Origin: Butyrivibrio sp.
GTDB lineage: Bacteria > Bacillota > Clostridia > Lachnospirales > Lachnospiraceae
Direction: 5' to 3'
Length of the DNA stretch: 56,793 nucleotides
Assembly: GCA_015056585.1 (NCBI GenBank)
Contig: SVFZ01000085.1
Coordinates: 1 to 56,793, forward strand
In this document: in pieces, positions 1 through 7,146 of the stretch
Numbering within the stretch: the first letter of the stretch is position 1
How the letters are laid out: every line of letters starts with the position of its first letter
Position numbers and translations under genes: made by a program
The notes under the pieces: generated by a model
The model's input: only the letters and a program-made list of their open reading frames with translations
What the model was told of the DNA's origin: nothing
Databases searched by the model: none

Positions 1-729
1 GTGAGGCTGCTTACAAAATTTGCCGGTATGCCCACTGGTAATGGCGGAAAACTCGATTGGAAGCAGCTGATCTCAGAGAGCGGCCTGAAAGTCATAAGCC
101 TGCACAGCAATCTAAACAGCATTGAAGAAAACCCTGAGGCTGTTGCGAAGGAAACATTGAGCTTTGGAACGAACACCGTTGTTATAACCGGTATGTACAG
201 GTTTGATTACGGAAATGCATCTGAGGTAAAAAAGCTCTCTGAGCGCCTGAACAATGCCGGAAAAGCTCTTTTACCATACGGAGTTAAACTTCTCTATCAT
301 AATCACAATGTAGAACTGCAGAAGATCTCAGAAGATAAAACTGCATATGATGTGATCATCGAAAACACAGACCCTCAGTATGTAAACTTTGAACTTGATA
401 CATATTGGATTGCAGATGGTGGCGCTGATGTTACTGCCCTGGTAGACAAGCTGTCATACAGGATAGTGATGTGGCACATAAATGACAGAGGATGCAGAAA
501 GAAGGGACCGTTCATAACGCCTATTCTTAAGGAAGATGCTGCTGAACTCGGAACAGGGAATATGGCCCTTGGTACTATCCTGGAGAATGTACGGGCAAAG
601 TCCAAAGTAGAAGCGATTGTTCTGGAGACCCATAAGAACTGGATTGATAATGATCCTGTAAAAAGCCTTATCGTAAGTTCTGAATGGTTCAAGAAACATC
701 AATTGATTTTTAATCTGTATTTAGGTTAA
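1..729 (+). CDS. Sugar phosphate isomerase/epimerase, 5'-truncated by the window
   Basis: The frame is open from base 1 and ends at 729, so the N-terminus lies outside the window. The visible 242 residues match the xylose-isomerase-like TIM-barrel / AP-endonuclease 2 superfamily. A YHNHNVEL segment around residue 100, NFELDTYW around 129 and a HINDRG segment around 160 sit where metal-binding His, Glu and Asp residues occur in this fold, and a late LETH motif supplies another Glu/His pair. These enzymes interconvert or dehydrate sugars and inositols using a divalent metal; the substrate cannot be read from sequence. The gene is the last one before a terminator and a tRNA-derived repeat, so it is the left chromosomal flank of the island. 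Confidence 0.8.
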   Translation: MRLLTKFAGMPTGNGGKLDWKQLISESGLKVISLHSNLNSIEENPEAVAKETLSFGTNTVVITGMYRFDYGNASEVKKLSERLNNAGKALLPYGVKLLYHNHNVELQKISEDKTAYDVIIENTDPQYVNFELDTYWIADGGADVTALVDKLSYRIVMWHINDRGCRKKGPFITPILKEDAAELGTGNMALGTILENVRAKSKVEAIVLETHKNWIDNDPVKSLIVSSEWFKKHQLIFNLYLG

Positions 730-740
730 AAAATCCAAGA

Positions 741-779
741 GCTGACACTTTAGATGATTTAATCATCTAAAGCGTCAGC
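741..779. terminator. Bidirectional terminator; probably the original tRNA-Gly terminator
   Basis: GCTGACACTTTAGATGATT pairs with AATCATCTAAAGCGTCAGC with one mismatch. Reading leftward the hairpin is followed by a T-rich run (tcttggatttttt); reading rightward the U-tract is weak. It ends the isomerase gene. It also sits just beyond the tRNA 3'-end repeat at 787-809, where the terminator of the tRNA-Gly gene would have been before the island inserted. Confidence 0.8.
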
Positions 780-786
780 CCTTTAA

Positions 787-809
787 TAGAGCGATAGACG
801 GGGCTCGAA
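787..809. repeat. Island end (att): duplicated 3' end of tRNA-Gly
   Basis: These 23 bases are identical to 22250-22272 and cover the discriminator base, the 3' acceptor strand and part of the T arm of tRNA-Gly(GCC). Identity stops abruptly on both sides. A tRNA 3'-end fragment repeated in direct orientation about 21.5 kb away is the usual footprint of tyrosine-recombinase integration. Confidence 0.85.
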
Positions 810-924
810 ATATTTTATCAAGAAAAAAGAGAGGAAACAAGCGGGTTTCCAGCCGTTCGCCCCGGCTATACACACAATTGAATAGTGACGAGTAAGAATT
901 GCAAGTATTCCATGATATAATTTA

Positions 925-1599
925 TTATCTACGATAGAAGTCATCAATAAATATATTTTTTATCACTGTTGGAGCTTTTTCAATTAGAGCTATAGTATTC
1001 TCAATCGTACAGATGCTATTCTTCTCAATTGTATCTATATCCCATTTCTTAAATTCAAAATCAAATAATTGATTAATTCTGTTTTCGAATATAGAACCAT
1101 CATAAATATTGGGAATTGAGTAAGAGCGACCTTTTTTTAGAGTATCCACTAAACGTTTATCTTTGGAATATTCCCGGAACAAATAGTAATTCACACAATA
1201 GCTTTCATATGAAAACTGCTTTTTCTTCTCTGCTATTTCATCTTGCGCTAAGGATTTATAAAAAGGAGCATATATCTCGCTATTGGAACATATATCTGTA
1301 AGAACATGAACTATGTATCCTAGAAAAAAATCTCTATCATACTTAAAATAATTGTTAAAATAAAATTCTTTTATGCTATCAAGCCATTCGTCATATTCCT
1401 TTTCGCTTGCTACCTCACCCCATTTTAATCCTTCAGCAAAAAGATGACTTTTTTCTTTCAACTCTGGTGAATAATTAGGGTTTGCATGCACGGCATCAGG
1501 TGCAATCGCACCGACTATATATGTTGCATAGTCTATTGGACAATCAAAAAATCCTAATACCTTTTCCGCTATCAAAATATGCGTCATTGTGTAGGCCAT
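925..1599 (-). CDS. Zinc-dependent phospholipase C family protein
   Basis: The 224-residue product starts MAYTMTHILIAEKVLG and continues with GAIAPDA, SHLF and FLGYIVHVLTDI. This spaced His/Asp pattern is that of the zinc-dependent phospholipase C / PF00882-like family. The real substrate is unknown; many bacterial members are annotated only as hydrolases. There is no signal peptide, so it should be cytoplasmic. The start is supported by GGAGGAAGA about 8 bases upstream. It is the last gene of a leftward run with the 121-residue protein and the broken phosphotransferase gene. Confidence 0.7.
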   Translation of the reverse strand: MAYTMTHILIAEKVLGFFDCPIDYATYIVGAIAPDAVHANPNYSPELKEKSHLFAEGLKWGEVASEKEYDEWLDSIKEFYFNNYFKYDRDFFLGYIVHVLTDICSNSEIYAPFYKSLAQDEIAEKKKQFSYESYCVNYYLFREYSKDKRLVDTLKKGRSYSIPNIYDGSIFENRINQLFDFEFKKWDIDTIEKNSICTIENTIALIEKAPTVIKNIFIDDFYRR

Positions 1600-1634
1600 A
1601 GGTTAAATCTTCCTCCATATTAATCCGATGACTA

Positions 1635-2000
1635 CTATAACTCTTCATCCATGTTCGCTACATCATCAATCCTATTTTCAATCATATCTATCTCATTATT
1701 CAGCTCGTCTATCCTGCTCTCTATATCGTCTAACTGACCATCCGCTGTGTCTATATCACCTGGAATCATTGTTCCTATAGGGCAATTGTTTTGTTTAATA
1801 TCGCATCCATCACCAAAGCACAAGTTTCCAACAGAGCAATTATCCAATCTGACATCACATTCATCTCCTGCATTCAGGTTGTTTATAGAGCAATCTTTCA
1901 ATGTAAAATTGATATTATTATCTTCTGACTGCAAGAAGCCTTTTAATAACTCCTCAAGAACCTGTACTCTTTTTTCTAACTCAGTATATTTTTCTTCCAT
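1635..2000 (-). CDS. Small protein with turn-like repeats between two coiled-coil segments
   Basis: The product has 121 residues. An N-terminal heptad-like helix (about residues 1-25) is followed by three imperfect repeats of roughly 18 residues (FTLKDCSINNLNAGDECD, VRLDNCSVGNLCFGDGCD, IKQNNCPIGTMIPGD), then a second acidic coiled-coil segment ending in DEEL. Each repeat contains NC or DC and a GD turn, resembling short beta-helical or pentapeptide-like repeats. I do not recognise a named family. ATG at 2000 is preferred because GGAGGA lies 8 bases upstream; a GTG three bases earlier is also possible. It lies between the broken phosphotransferase gene and the phospholipase-like gene, all in the same direction. 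Confidence 0.6.
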   Translation of the reverse strand: MEEKYTELEKRVQVLEELLKGFLQSEDNNINFTLKDCSINNLNAGDECDVRLDNCSVGNLCFGDGCDIKQNNCPIGTMIPGDIDTADGQLDDIESRIDELNNEIDMIENRIDDVANMDEEL

Positions 2001-2015
2001 CACATCATTCCTCCA

Positions 2016-2726
2016 CTACATGTGTTTTGCAAAATCAATCTCTCTTGTCTGTTCGTACTCAATCTTATCTAAATGTTGCTGAATTTTCACTTCATCAACC
2101 ACGATTTCTTTTAGTTCTCTTGAAGCATACCACCACAGGGGTCTAATACATTTATATAGTAATGGGGCAGCTTCTTTTTTCCAAGTCTGAGAAAGAGTAC
2201 ACTTTCTTCGCAATATCCAGGGCATGTATTACCCGATTAAGAAAAACATCATCTTCTTCCAATCCGTCATAAATATCATTAGTTGAAACGTAGGGCGCCT
2301 GCCTGACTATATAGTTGATGTATACTTCCCTTCCTCCAATATTAAAATCGTAGACTCCCTTAAAAGTCCCATTCTCATCTAACAAAATATTCGTATCATT
2401 TATATCTGCCTGAAAAACAGATGATGGCAGAAGATGATATATCTTTTCCAGCTGTCTTCTTGCTCTTAACCAGTTATTCCATATACGTTCAACTTGAGCC
2501 GTATATTTCTCCGGCAACGTTCTGGCAATGTCTAGCCATTTCTGAGCATCTTTTGTTGTCTCATCATATTCATCACTTGCATCAAAGGTTTCAAACATAC
2601 AATAAGCGGATGGAAGATTTGTATAATCAAAATGGCATGCAGCCACTCTTGCATCCATAATCATGGCATCTTCAAGAAAAGAATACCATCCGTCCTCAAC
2701 AAGTTTTCAACTTCATTTGAATCCAT
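2016..2726 (-). pseudogene. Aminoglycoside/choline-kinase-like phosphotransferase, frameshifted
   Basis: Three reading frames together give one kinase-like protein. The start MDSNEVENLL shifts into DGWYSFLEDAMIMDARVAAC, then comes the conserved core FQADINDTNILLDENG with GVYDFNIGG, which matches the catalytic-loop and metal-binding motifs of APH-type kinases (usual HxDxxxxN, here Q in place of H). Near 2172-2178 a run of six A on the coding strand breaks the frame again; the tail continues as EAAPLLYKCIRPLWWYASRE in another frame. At least two frameshifts make this a likely pseudogene. A sequencing error at the homopolymer could explain one of them. Confidence 0.7.
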
Positions 2727-2861
2727 TTTTATTTATGCTATTCCTCCAATATCACTACTATATACTTCTACACCGCAGAAAAATAGAAGAATATTGCTAT
2801 TTTTCTAGTAAAAAAGCATATCAATCTGAGGGATGCCCTTTTCTCCTTTCAATTCAGTCAT

Positions 2862-2912
2862 AAAAATACAAGGTACAGGAAATGAGCCTTATAACTCACT
2901 TCTTGTACCTTG
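2862..2912 (-). terminator. Terminator of the XRE regulator gene
   Basis: CAAGGTACA at 2869-2877 pairs with TGTACCTTG at 2904-2912, with more pairing inside (TGAG/CTCA). Reading leftward the stem is followed by TATTTTTATG. It lies downstream of the regulator at 2998-3795. The rest of 2727-2997 shows no gene. Confidence 0.6.
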
Positions 2913-2997
2913 TTATCATTTTCCAGTTCGGTGGGAAGCCCATAGAATCAAGAAGTAATTTCTCTGATAATATTGGTGAGCTCTTGTCTGTCTTAAA

Positions 2998-3795
2998 TCA
3001 AAGGAAAGCTGCAAATTTAGAAAGCTCGCTCGGATTTTTTGAATGAAGTATATGGTCTGCAACCTTCTTTAATGTCTCGGGTGGAAGAAACGGCGCAACA
3101 TCCAAAAGACTAGACACATCTCCTGCGCTAATTGCTTTATCTGTAATAATGTCCCATGCATCCCAAGATAAAAATGGTGATATTGAAGCCAGTTTCCCAA
3201 TATTCTCTGGTTCAATATTCTTCACAAATTCATCAAGCGTTGCTTTAGGAAAAAACGGTGCTAATCCGATAAAGTCATTAATATTTGAAATGTCCATTTT
3301 CTTTGCTAGCTTTGCCAGTGTATCAGATGAAAGAAATGGCGCTAACTTTTCAATGTCTTTAATGTTAGCAATATCAATGTTTTCAATCAGACTATCAAGG
3401 TATTCTTTTTCTAAGAATGGAGCCAGACCTACAATAGCATCAAAATTCAGGGATTCTTTGTCCGTTCTCTTTTCAATCGTATCTTCTAAATCTTTGGGTG
3501 GCAGAATTGGCGCAATTTCAGTGATTTCTGAAGTGGTAAGCGGCTCGGCTGGCGTTTTTACGACCTTATTAACAGTTTTTGATAAGTCGCCATCTCCAAA
3601 AAAATCATCAACACCAATATCTAATGCTTTGGCAATATCTGGTATCTTAGTAACATCAGGCATAGTGTTGCCGCGTTCCCAATTTGATACAGCCTGATAG
3701 CTCACTCCAACAATATCTGCCAGTTCTAATTGTGTCATGTTCTTCTTAGTTCGGGCGGATTTTATATTTTGTCCAACTCTTTTCATATCCAACAT
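2998..3795 (-). CDS. XRE-family regulator with a C-terminal array of LAPFL-type repeats
   Basis: Residues about 5-60 form a classic XRE helix-turn-helix (MTQLELADIVGVSYQAVSNW, then ERGNTMPD). From about residue 90 to the end the protein is made of repeats of roughly 27-28 residues, each opening with a variant of LAPFL: IAPIL, LAPFL, LAPFL, LAPFF, ISPFL, VAPFL and FAAFL. The repeats look like short helical hairpins and may form a solenoid for ligand or partner binding. GGAGAA eight bases before the ATG supports the start. It probably acts as a cytoplasmic repressor or sensor; no target site was identified. Confidence 0.75.
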   Translation of the reverse strand: MLDMKRVGQNIKSARTKKNMTQLELADIVGVSYQAVSNWERGNTMPDVTKIPDIAKALDIGVDDFFGDGDLSKTVNKVVKTPAEPLTTSEITEIAPILPPKDLEDTIEKRTDKESLNFDAIVGLAPFLEKEYLDSLIENIDIANIKDIEKLAPFLSSDTLAKLAKKMDISNINDFIGLAPFFPKATLDEFVKNIEPENIGKLASISPFLSWDAWDIITDKAISAGDVSSLLDVAPFLPPETLKKVADHILHSKNPSELSKFAAFL

Positions 3796-4079
3796 CTAAA
3801 AATTCTCCTTGTCATTTTCTCTTAGCGACATGGCCACTGTCGAATCATCTAAGCAGATGATACATAATTGCATATGGATTGTATATCAATTTGTGCTTGA
3901 GTGAGGCTTACATTATTGAAACGCCAACTCAAGCAACGATTGAGAAGTAATCCTTAAGCGTCTATTTTTATAGAAGAAATATTATTAAGTATATTATAGT
4001 CGAATGCCTTTTTGTGATTTTATAACGAATTAAATTATATATGATATACTTTTGATAGCATTATCTAGAGTAGATAAGT

Positions 4080-4367
4080 ATGGAAAACTTAGATTTGTTG
4101 GTAAATGAAGCCTATAGCGGAAAAGAAGCGCTTATGCTTGATCTTAAGCACCGCTACGACGTAATATTCATGGATCATCTCATGCCGGAGATGGACGGTA
4201 TTGAGTGCCTTGGAAATCTGCGAAGCCATGCCGGAGGACTTAACCTGACAACGCCTGTGATCACCAGAAGTAATATCTGGTATGGTAAAAGTTTAAAAAA
4301 CAGACCGGTTAAAAGTTTGTATTCAGAATTGTTATCCTTCATGTCCCCACCTCTTTTTAATAATTGA
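4080..4367 (+). pseudogene. Receiver-domain (REC) fragment
   Basis: The first 60 residues match the middle of a response-regulator receiver domain: AYSGKEAL, then YDVIFMDHLMPEMDGIECL containing the phosphoacceptor Asp. The N-terminal acidic pair and the conserved C-terminal Lys region are absent, and the sequence after TTPVITR is unrelated. This is a remnant truncated at both ends, probably of a hybrid histidine kinase. There is no convincing ribosome binding site. The 3796-4079 stretch upstream is AT-rich and shows no gene. Confidence 0.6.
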
Positions 4368-4466
4368 AATATTTGATCTGTGTTTTTATACGAGGTGAAA
4401 TGAAGTAGGGCAATAAAATTTCATTTATATCAGAAGGAGCTGTATTTCCGGCAGCAGGTAAATGGC

Positions 4467-4955
4467 ATGAGCAAAAAAATAGAAATACGAATAGAAATAG
4501 ATCCTGCATATGATATACCAGAGATCACCATAAGAACCGGGGAGAAAACACCGTTTGTCGACAGGCTTATTGAACAGCTAAAGCATTTTGAAGAAAAGGA
4601 TCCGGTTCGCATTAATGTATATGATGATAATTCGGAAGTTTTTTTGGAACAGAAGGATATCTTCCGCGTATGTACGGAGAACAAGAAAATCAAGGTATTC
4701 ACTGATTCAAGAAGCTATTTTTGCAGGAGAACCCTAAGGGAAATGGAGGAATTGCTGGATAAGGAGGTCTTTGTCCGGATTAGTCGCTTTGAAATAGTTA
4801 ATATAAAGAAGATAGTAAGTTTTGATCTTAGCATCGTCGGAACCATAAAAATAAAACTTGAAGATGGAAGTGAGACCTGGGTTGCAAGACGATGCGTTAA
4901 AACCATTCAGAATCGTCTTAGAGATTTAAGTTATGATGGGAGAAAAGAACTGTGA
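4467..4955 (+). CDS. LytTR-domain DNA-binding regulator
   Basis: The C-terminal half of this 162-residue protein (about residues 60-155) carries the LytTR pattern: IFRVCTENKKIKVFTDSRSY, RRTLREMEELL, FVRISRFEIVNIKKI and an ARRCVKTIQNRL tail. There is no receiver domain, so it belongs to the short LytTR regulators encoded beside a membrane protein. It overlaps the next gene by four bases (GTGA), showing translational coupling. Such LytTR-DUF3021 pairs usually act as local autoregulated modules in which the membrane partner restrains the DNA-binding protein. Confidence 0.8.
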   Translation: MSKKIEIRIEIDPAYDIPEITIRTGEKTPFVDRLIEQLKHFEEKDPVRINVYDDNSEVFLEQKDIFRVCTENKKIKVFTDSRSYFCRRTLREMEELLDKEVFVRISRFEIVNIKKIVSFDLSIVGTIKIKLEDGSETWVARRCVKTIQNRLRDLSYDGRKEL

Positions 4956-5377
4956 AAAAAATAGTTAAGAAAGCGGTTATTCTGGGGATTATAGGTTTTG
5001 GACTGGGATTACTGATCAGCTTTGTAGTTTATCAATTAACTAAAGATGGAGATGAGCGCACAGGCGAGATTCTACTTGGTTTTTTGGCCGGTGGGCTTTA
5101 CTGTGCCATGGCTTTGTCCGGATCAGTTATTTATGACATAGAAGAATGGAGTATACTTCGCTGTACGCTGACTCATTTTATTATTACACTTCTTGGATAT
5201 TATTCCATGGGGACAGTTCAAGGGTGGCTTATTATCGGCTCGGGGATCTTTTATATAACTACTGTAATCTTCATTATTGCTTATATATTGGTATGGATTG
5301 GAAATGCTCTATATTACGCTAACAAGATAAAAAAGCTGAATCAGGAACTTGAGAAAAGCAAAAATAAAGATCGATAA
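4952..5377 (+). CDS. DUF3021 membrane protein
   Basis: The 141-residue product has four hydrophobic segments (about residues 8-26, 38-58, 68-90 and 95-120) and a short charged C-terminal tail. Its pattern and its position directly after a LytTR gene match DUF3021 proteins. It starts with GTG overlapping the stop of the regulator and is followed by a terminator, so the pair forms a two-gene unit. It probably controls the activity of the LytTR partner at the membrane. Confidence 0.75.
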   Translation: MKKIVKKAVILGIIGFGLGLLISFVVYQLTKDGDERTGEILLGFLAGGLYCAMALSGSVIYDIEEWSILRCTLTHFIITLLGYYSMGTVQGWLIIGSGIFYITTVIFIIAYILVWIGNALYYANKIKKLNQELEKSKNKDR

Positions 5378-5406
5378 CCGCTTAGTTTCGGATATCGACC
5401 GCTTAG

Positions 5407-5438
5407 CCCGAAGATATATTCTTCGGGTTTTATTTTTG
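5407..5438 (+). terminator. Terminator after the LytTR-DUF3021 pair
   Basis: CCCGAAG and CTTCGGG form a stem around a 7-base loop, followed by TTTTATTTTTG. Confidence 0.8.
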
Positions 5439-5563
5439 TTAGTATAATCTCGCAGAATACGACGCCTTACATTTCGTAGATGAATACCATTCATGAGATA
5501 TGGGCTATGCTCATATCTTTGGTGCTTATTCTGCTATGAGTCCGACCATGTTTTTGACGGCTA

Positions 5564-6724
5564 TTAAGGCAAAAAAACCACTGCATGTGGTGATGCAGTG
5601 GTTAAAAGATTATATTTTGACAATTTTTCCATATTTGCCGCTTTATGAGACATGGTCGGATGAACATATTTATTCAGGGTGATTGTAACGTTGGAATGCC
5701 CAAGAATTTCCGAAAGGCTTTTAACATCAAAACCAAGTTCTATACACCTTGTGGCGAAGGTGTGTCTTGTGGCGTGGAAATTTGCGTCCGGTATCTGACA
5801 TCTGGCAAGAATTTTCTTGAATCTGTACTGCATTGTCCTTGGCTCAATGTATTTATCCTCTAACCCCGTCAGCACAAACGCATTTTCTGTATAATACTTT
5901 TTAAGTTCCCGAATCAGGAAATCCGGCAAAGGGATGACCCTGTTTGAGCTTTCGCTTTTGGGCGGACCGAAGATCACTTTGGTCTTTGACTTGTCAGAGT
6001 CTTTTGATCTTATACGCTGCATAGTTGCGTCAATCTTCATTGTCTTTTCTCTAAGATCTATCTTGTCCCATTTAAGAGCACACAGTTCCCCAACTCTTAT
6101 GCCTGTAAAAAGACATATCATTATCCCAAGGGATGTAAGGTTGGGACTTCGTTTTAATTCCTCTATCAGTATCCTTTCCTCGCGTTCACTGAAAACCCTG
6201 ATATCTTTTCTCTGATGTTTGAGGGAAAATGAATCTGATCTGAAGTTTACGCTGTACCCGCATTTAACAGCATATTTTCCGAGAGAGCCAAGCAAAGAGA
6301 CAATGCTTTGAATTGTAGAAGATGACAATCCATTATTTGTTTTACCACCTTCAGATGAAAGTGCAGATACCATTTCTTCTGCGTCTTTAGTGGTGATTTC
6401 CGACAAAAACTTACCGGCAAAAAACCGATAAACATATTTTTCCAAAAGATATTCATAGCGGTTGATCGTAGATGGCTTTAGCTCATCGGATCTGTCTCTA
6501 AGCCAGTTTTTTACAACATCTTCAAAAAGTATCTGATTATTAATTTCATTTTTCTCAGCACTTTTACTATCCAGTTTTACTTCATCAAGCTTACGTTTTA
6601 CGTCCGAGTAGCTTTTGGCATAAACCGATTTATACAGTGTTCTTCCGCTTCGGTTTCCAATCTTGAGCCGGCCTTCCCAGCGCCCGTCGCTTCTTTTATA
6701 AATATTCTGTCCGATCCTTGGCAA
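5564..6724 (-). CDS. Tyrosine recombinase/integrase (catalytically intact)
   Basis: The protein has 386 residues. Residues about 1-50 form an arm-type DNA-binding domain (KRSDGRWEGRLKIGN), residues about 70-160 a SAM-like core-binding domain, and the C-terminal half the catalytic domain. All catalytic residues are present: Arg in FTGIRVGELCALKW, Lys in PPKSESSNR, His and Arg in HATRHTFATR, His in ILGHSNVTI and the nucleophilic Tyr in NKYVHPT. It could integrate the island or act as an invertase. Its promoter-proximal end faces a 123-bp segment bounded by 13-bp inverted repeats that holds a promoter, 135 bases upstream, so it is a prime candidate for flipping that promoter. It lies ~4.8 kb from the nearest island end, unusual for an integrase acting on that end. 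Confidence 0.9.
   Translation of the reverse strand: MPRIGQNIYKRSDGRWEGRLKIGNRSGRTLYKSVYAKSYSDVKRKLDEVKLDSKSAEKNEINNQILFEDVVKNWLRDRSDELKPSTINRYEYLLEKYVYRFFAGKFLSEITTKDAEEMVSALSSEGGKTNNGLSSSTIQSIVSLLGSLGKYAVKCGYSVNFRSDSFSLKHQRKDIRVFSEREERILIEELKRSPNLTSLGIMICLFTGIRVGELCALKWDKIDLREKTMKIDATMQRIRSKDSDKSKTKVIFGPPKSESSNRVIPLPDFLIRELKKYYTENAFVLTGLEDKYIEPRTMQYRFKKILARCQIPDANFHATRHTFATRCIELGFDVKSLSEILGHSNVTITLNKYVHPTMSHKAANMEKLSKYNLLTTASPHAVVFLP
5571..5603 (-). terminator. Terminator embedded in the 3' end of the recombinase gene
   Basis: On the minus strand AACCACTGCAT pairs with ATGCAGTGGTT and is followed by seven T. The hairpin encodes the last residues of the recombinase, so terminator and coding end overlap. 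Confidence 0.75.
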
Positions 6725-6858
6725 TTAGTATCTCCTCCTCTATCTGACCAGTATTTTGACGACTATCGGAAATCAAATAGGAATGAAATTTATATTTTTT
6801 TAATAATCGTGTTGTAATATTATTCAAATCTTTCTCCGATAAAAAAGTCACAGGCAGG

Positions 6859-6871
6859 TAAGATGTAAGTC
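6859..6871 (+). repeat. Left 13-bp inverted repeat of the candidate inverton
   Basis: TAAGATGTAAGTC is the exact reverse complement of 6969-6981. Similarity does not extend outward. Confidence 0.75.
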
Positions 6872-6938
6872 AAAAACTGCAAAAAGAGGCTATGAAATTA
6901 AATTGCGCCTACAATTTCGAGTGTTTATGGTTTGTTAA

Positions 6939-6967
6939 TAGACTATTCACACACCTTTTGCTATAAT
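6939..6967 (+). promoter_or_regulatory. Sigma-A-type promoter inside the candidate inverton
   Basis: A consensus -10 TATAAT (6962-6967) is preceded by TAGACT (6939-6944), four of six bases matching the -35 consensus, with a 17-base spacer. Transcription would start near 6974, inside the right inverted repeat. Confidence 0.7.
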
Positions 6968-6968
6968 A

Positions 6969-6981
6969 GACTTACATCTTA
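6969..6981 (-). repeat. Right 13-bp inverted repeat of the candidate inverton
   Basis: GACTTACATCTTA begins two bases after the -10 element, so a recombination event here would exchange what is transcribed just downstream of the promoter. Confidence 0.75.
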
Positions 6982-7146
6982 TGAGTTAGATGGCGGTCGA
7001 TTTTGACCGTAGATGGTATTCATTTACGAAAAACGCCGGTATGAAAAGTACCTGCCTATACCGGTAGCCATAATGATTCCTGCCTAATGAAAGGCATAAG
7101 AATCATTATATTACTTAATCGGAAAGGAACAAGAGGTGAATTGAAG
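6974..7146 (+). promoter_or_regulatory. Structured 5' leader of the surface cluster
   Basis: The ~170-base leader can form successive hairpins: CGGTC/GACCG near 6993-7008; CCGGTAT (7036-7042) with ATACCGG (7058-7064); and a long stem ATAATGATTC (7070-7079) with GAATCATTAT (7100-7109) containing inner TGCCT/AGGCA. None has a U-tract, so they are not ordinary terminators. I could not match it to a riboswitch class; the conserved cyclic-di-GMP-I core sequences are absent. It may be a leader controlling mRNA stability or translation. Confidence 0.5.

Larger units (their letters stand above)
6859..6981. promoter_or_regulatory. Candidate invertible promoter segment (inverton)
   Basis: Perfect 13-bp inverted repeats, TAAGATGTAAGTC at 6859-6871 and GACTTACATCTTA at 6969-6981, enclose 97 bp containing a promoter (6939-6967) directed to the right. 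An intact tyrosine recombinase gene lies immediately to the left. This is the layout of phase-variable promoters in gut Firmicutes and Bacteroidetes. In the present orientation the promoter reads into the surface-protein/glycosylation cluster; after inversion it would read toward the recombinase gene. I see no comparable promoter on the other strand inside the segment. Inversion is an inference. Confidence 0.6.

Noticed and set aside
5541..5660. An 11-bp inverted repeat (TCCGACCATGT / ACATGGTCGGA) at the recombinase 3' end as a second switch
   Set aside because: One arm lies within the recombinase coding sequence, no promoter lies between the arms, and the match could be chance.
7087..7146. 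A longer start (ATG at 7087) for the membrane-anchored protein
   Set aside because: That ATG lies inside a strong hairpin and has no ribosome binding site; ATG 7147 has AAGAGGTG at good spacing.
6974..7146. A cyclic-di-GMP riboswitch in the leader of the surface cluster
   Set aside because: A GCCGG...CCGGTAGCC pattern looks superficially similar, but the conserved A/C-rich joining sequences and the tetraloop-receptor pattern are missing.
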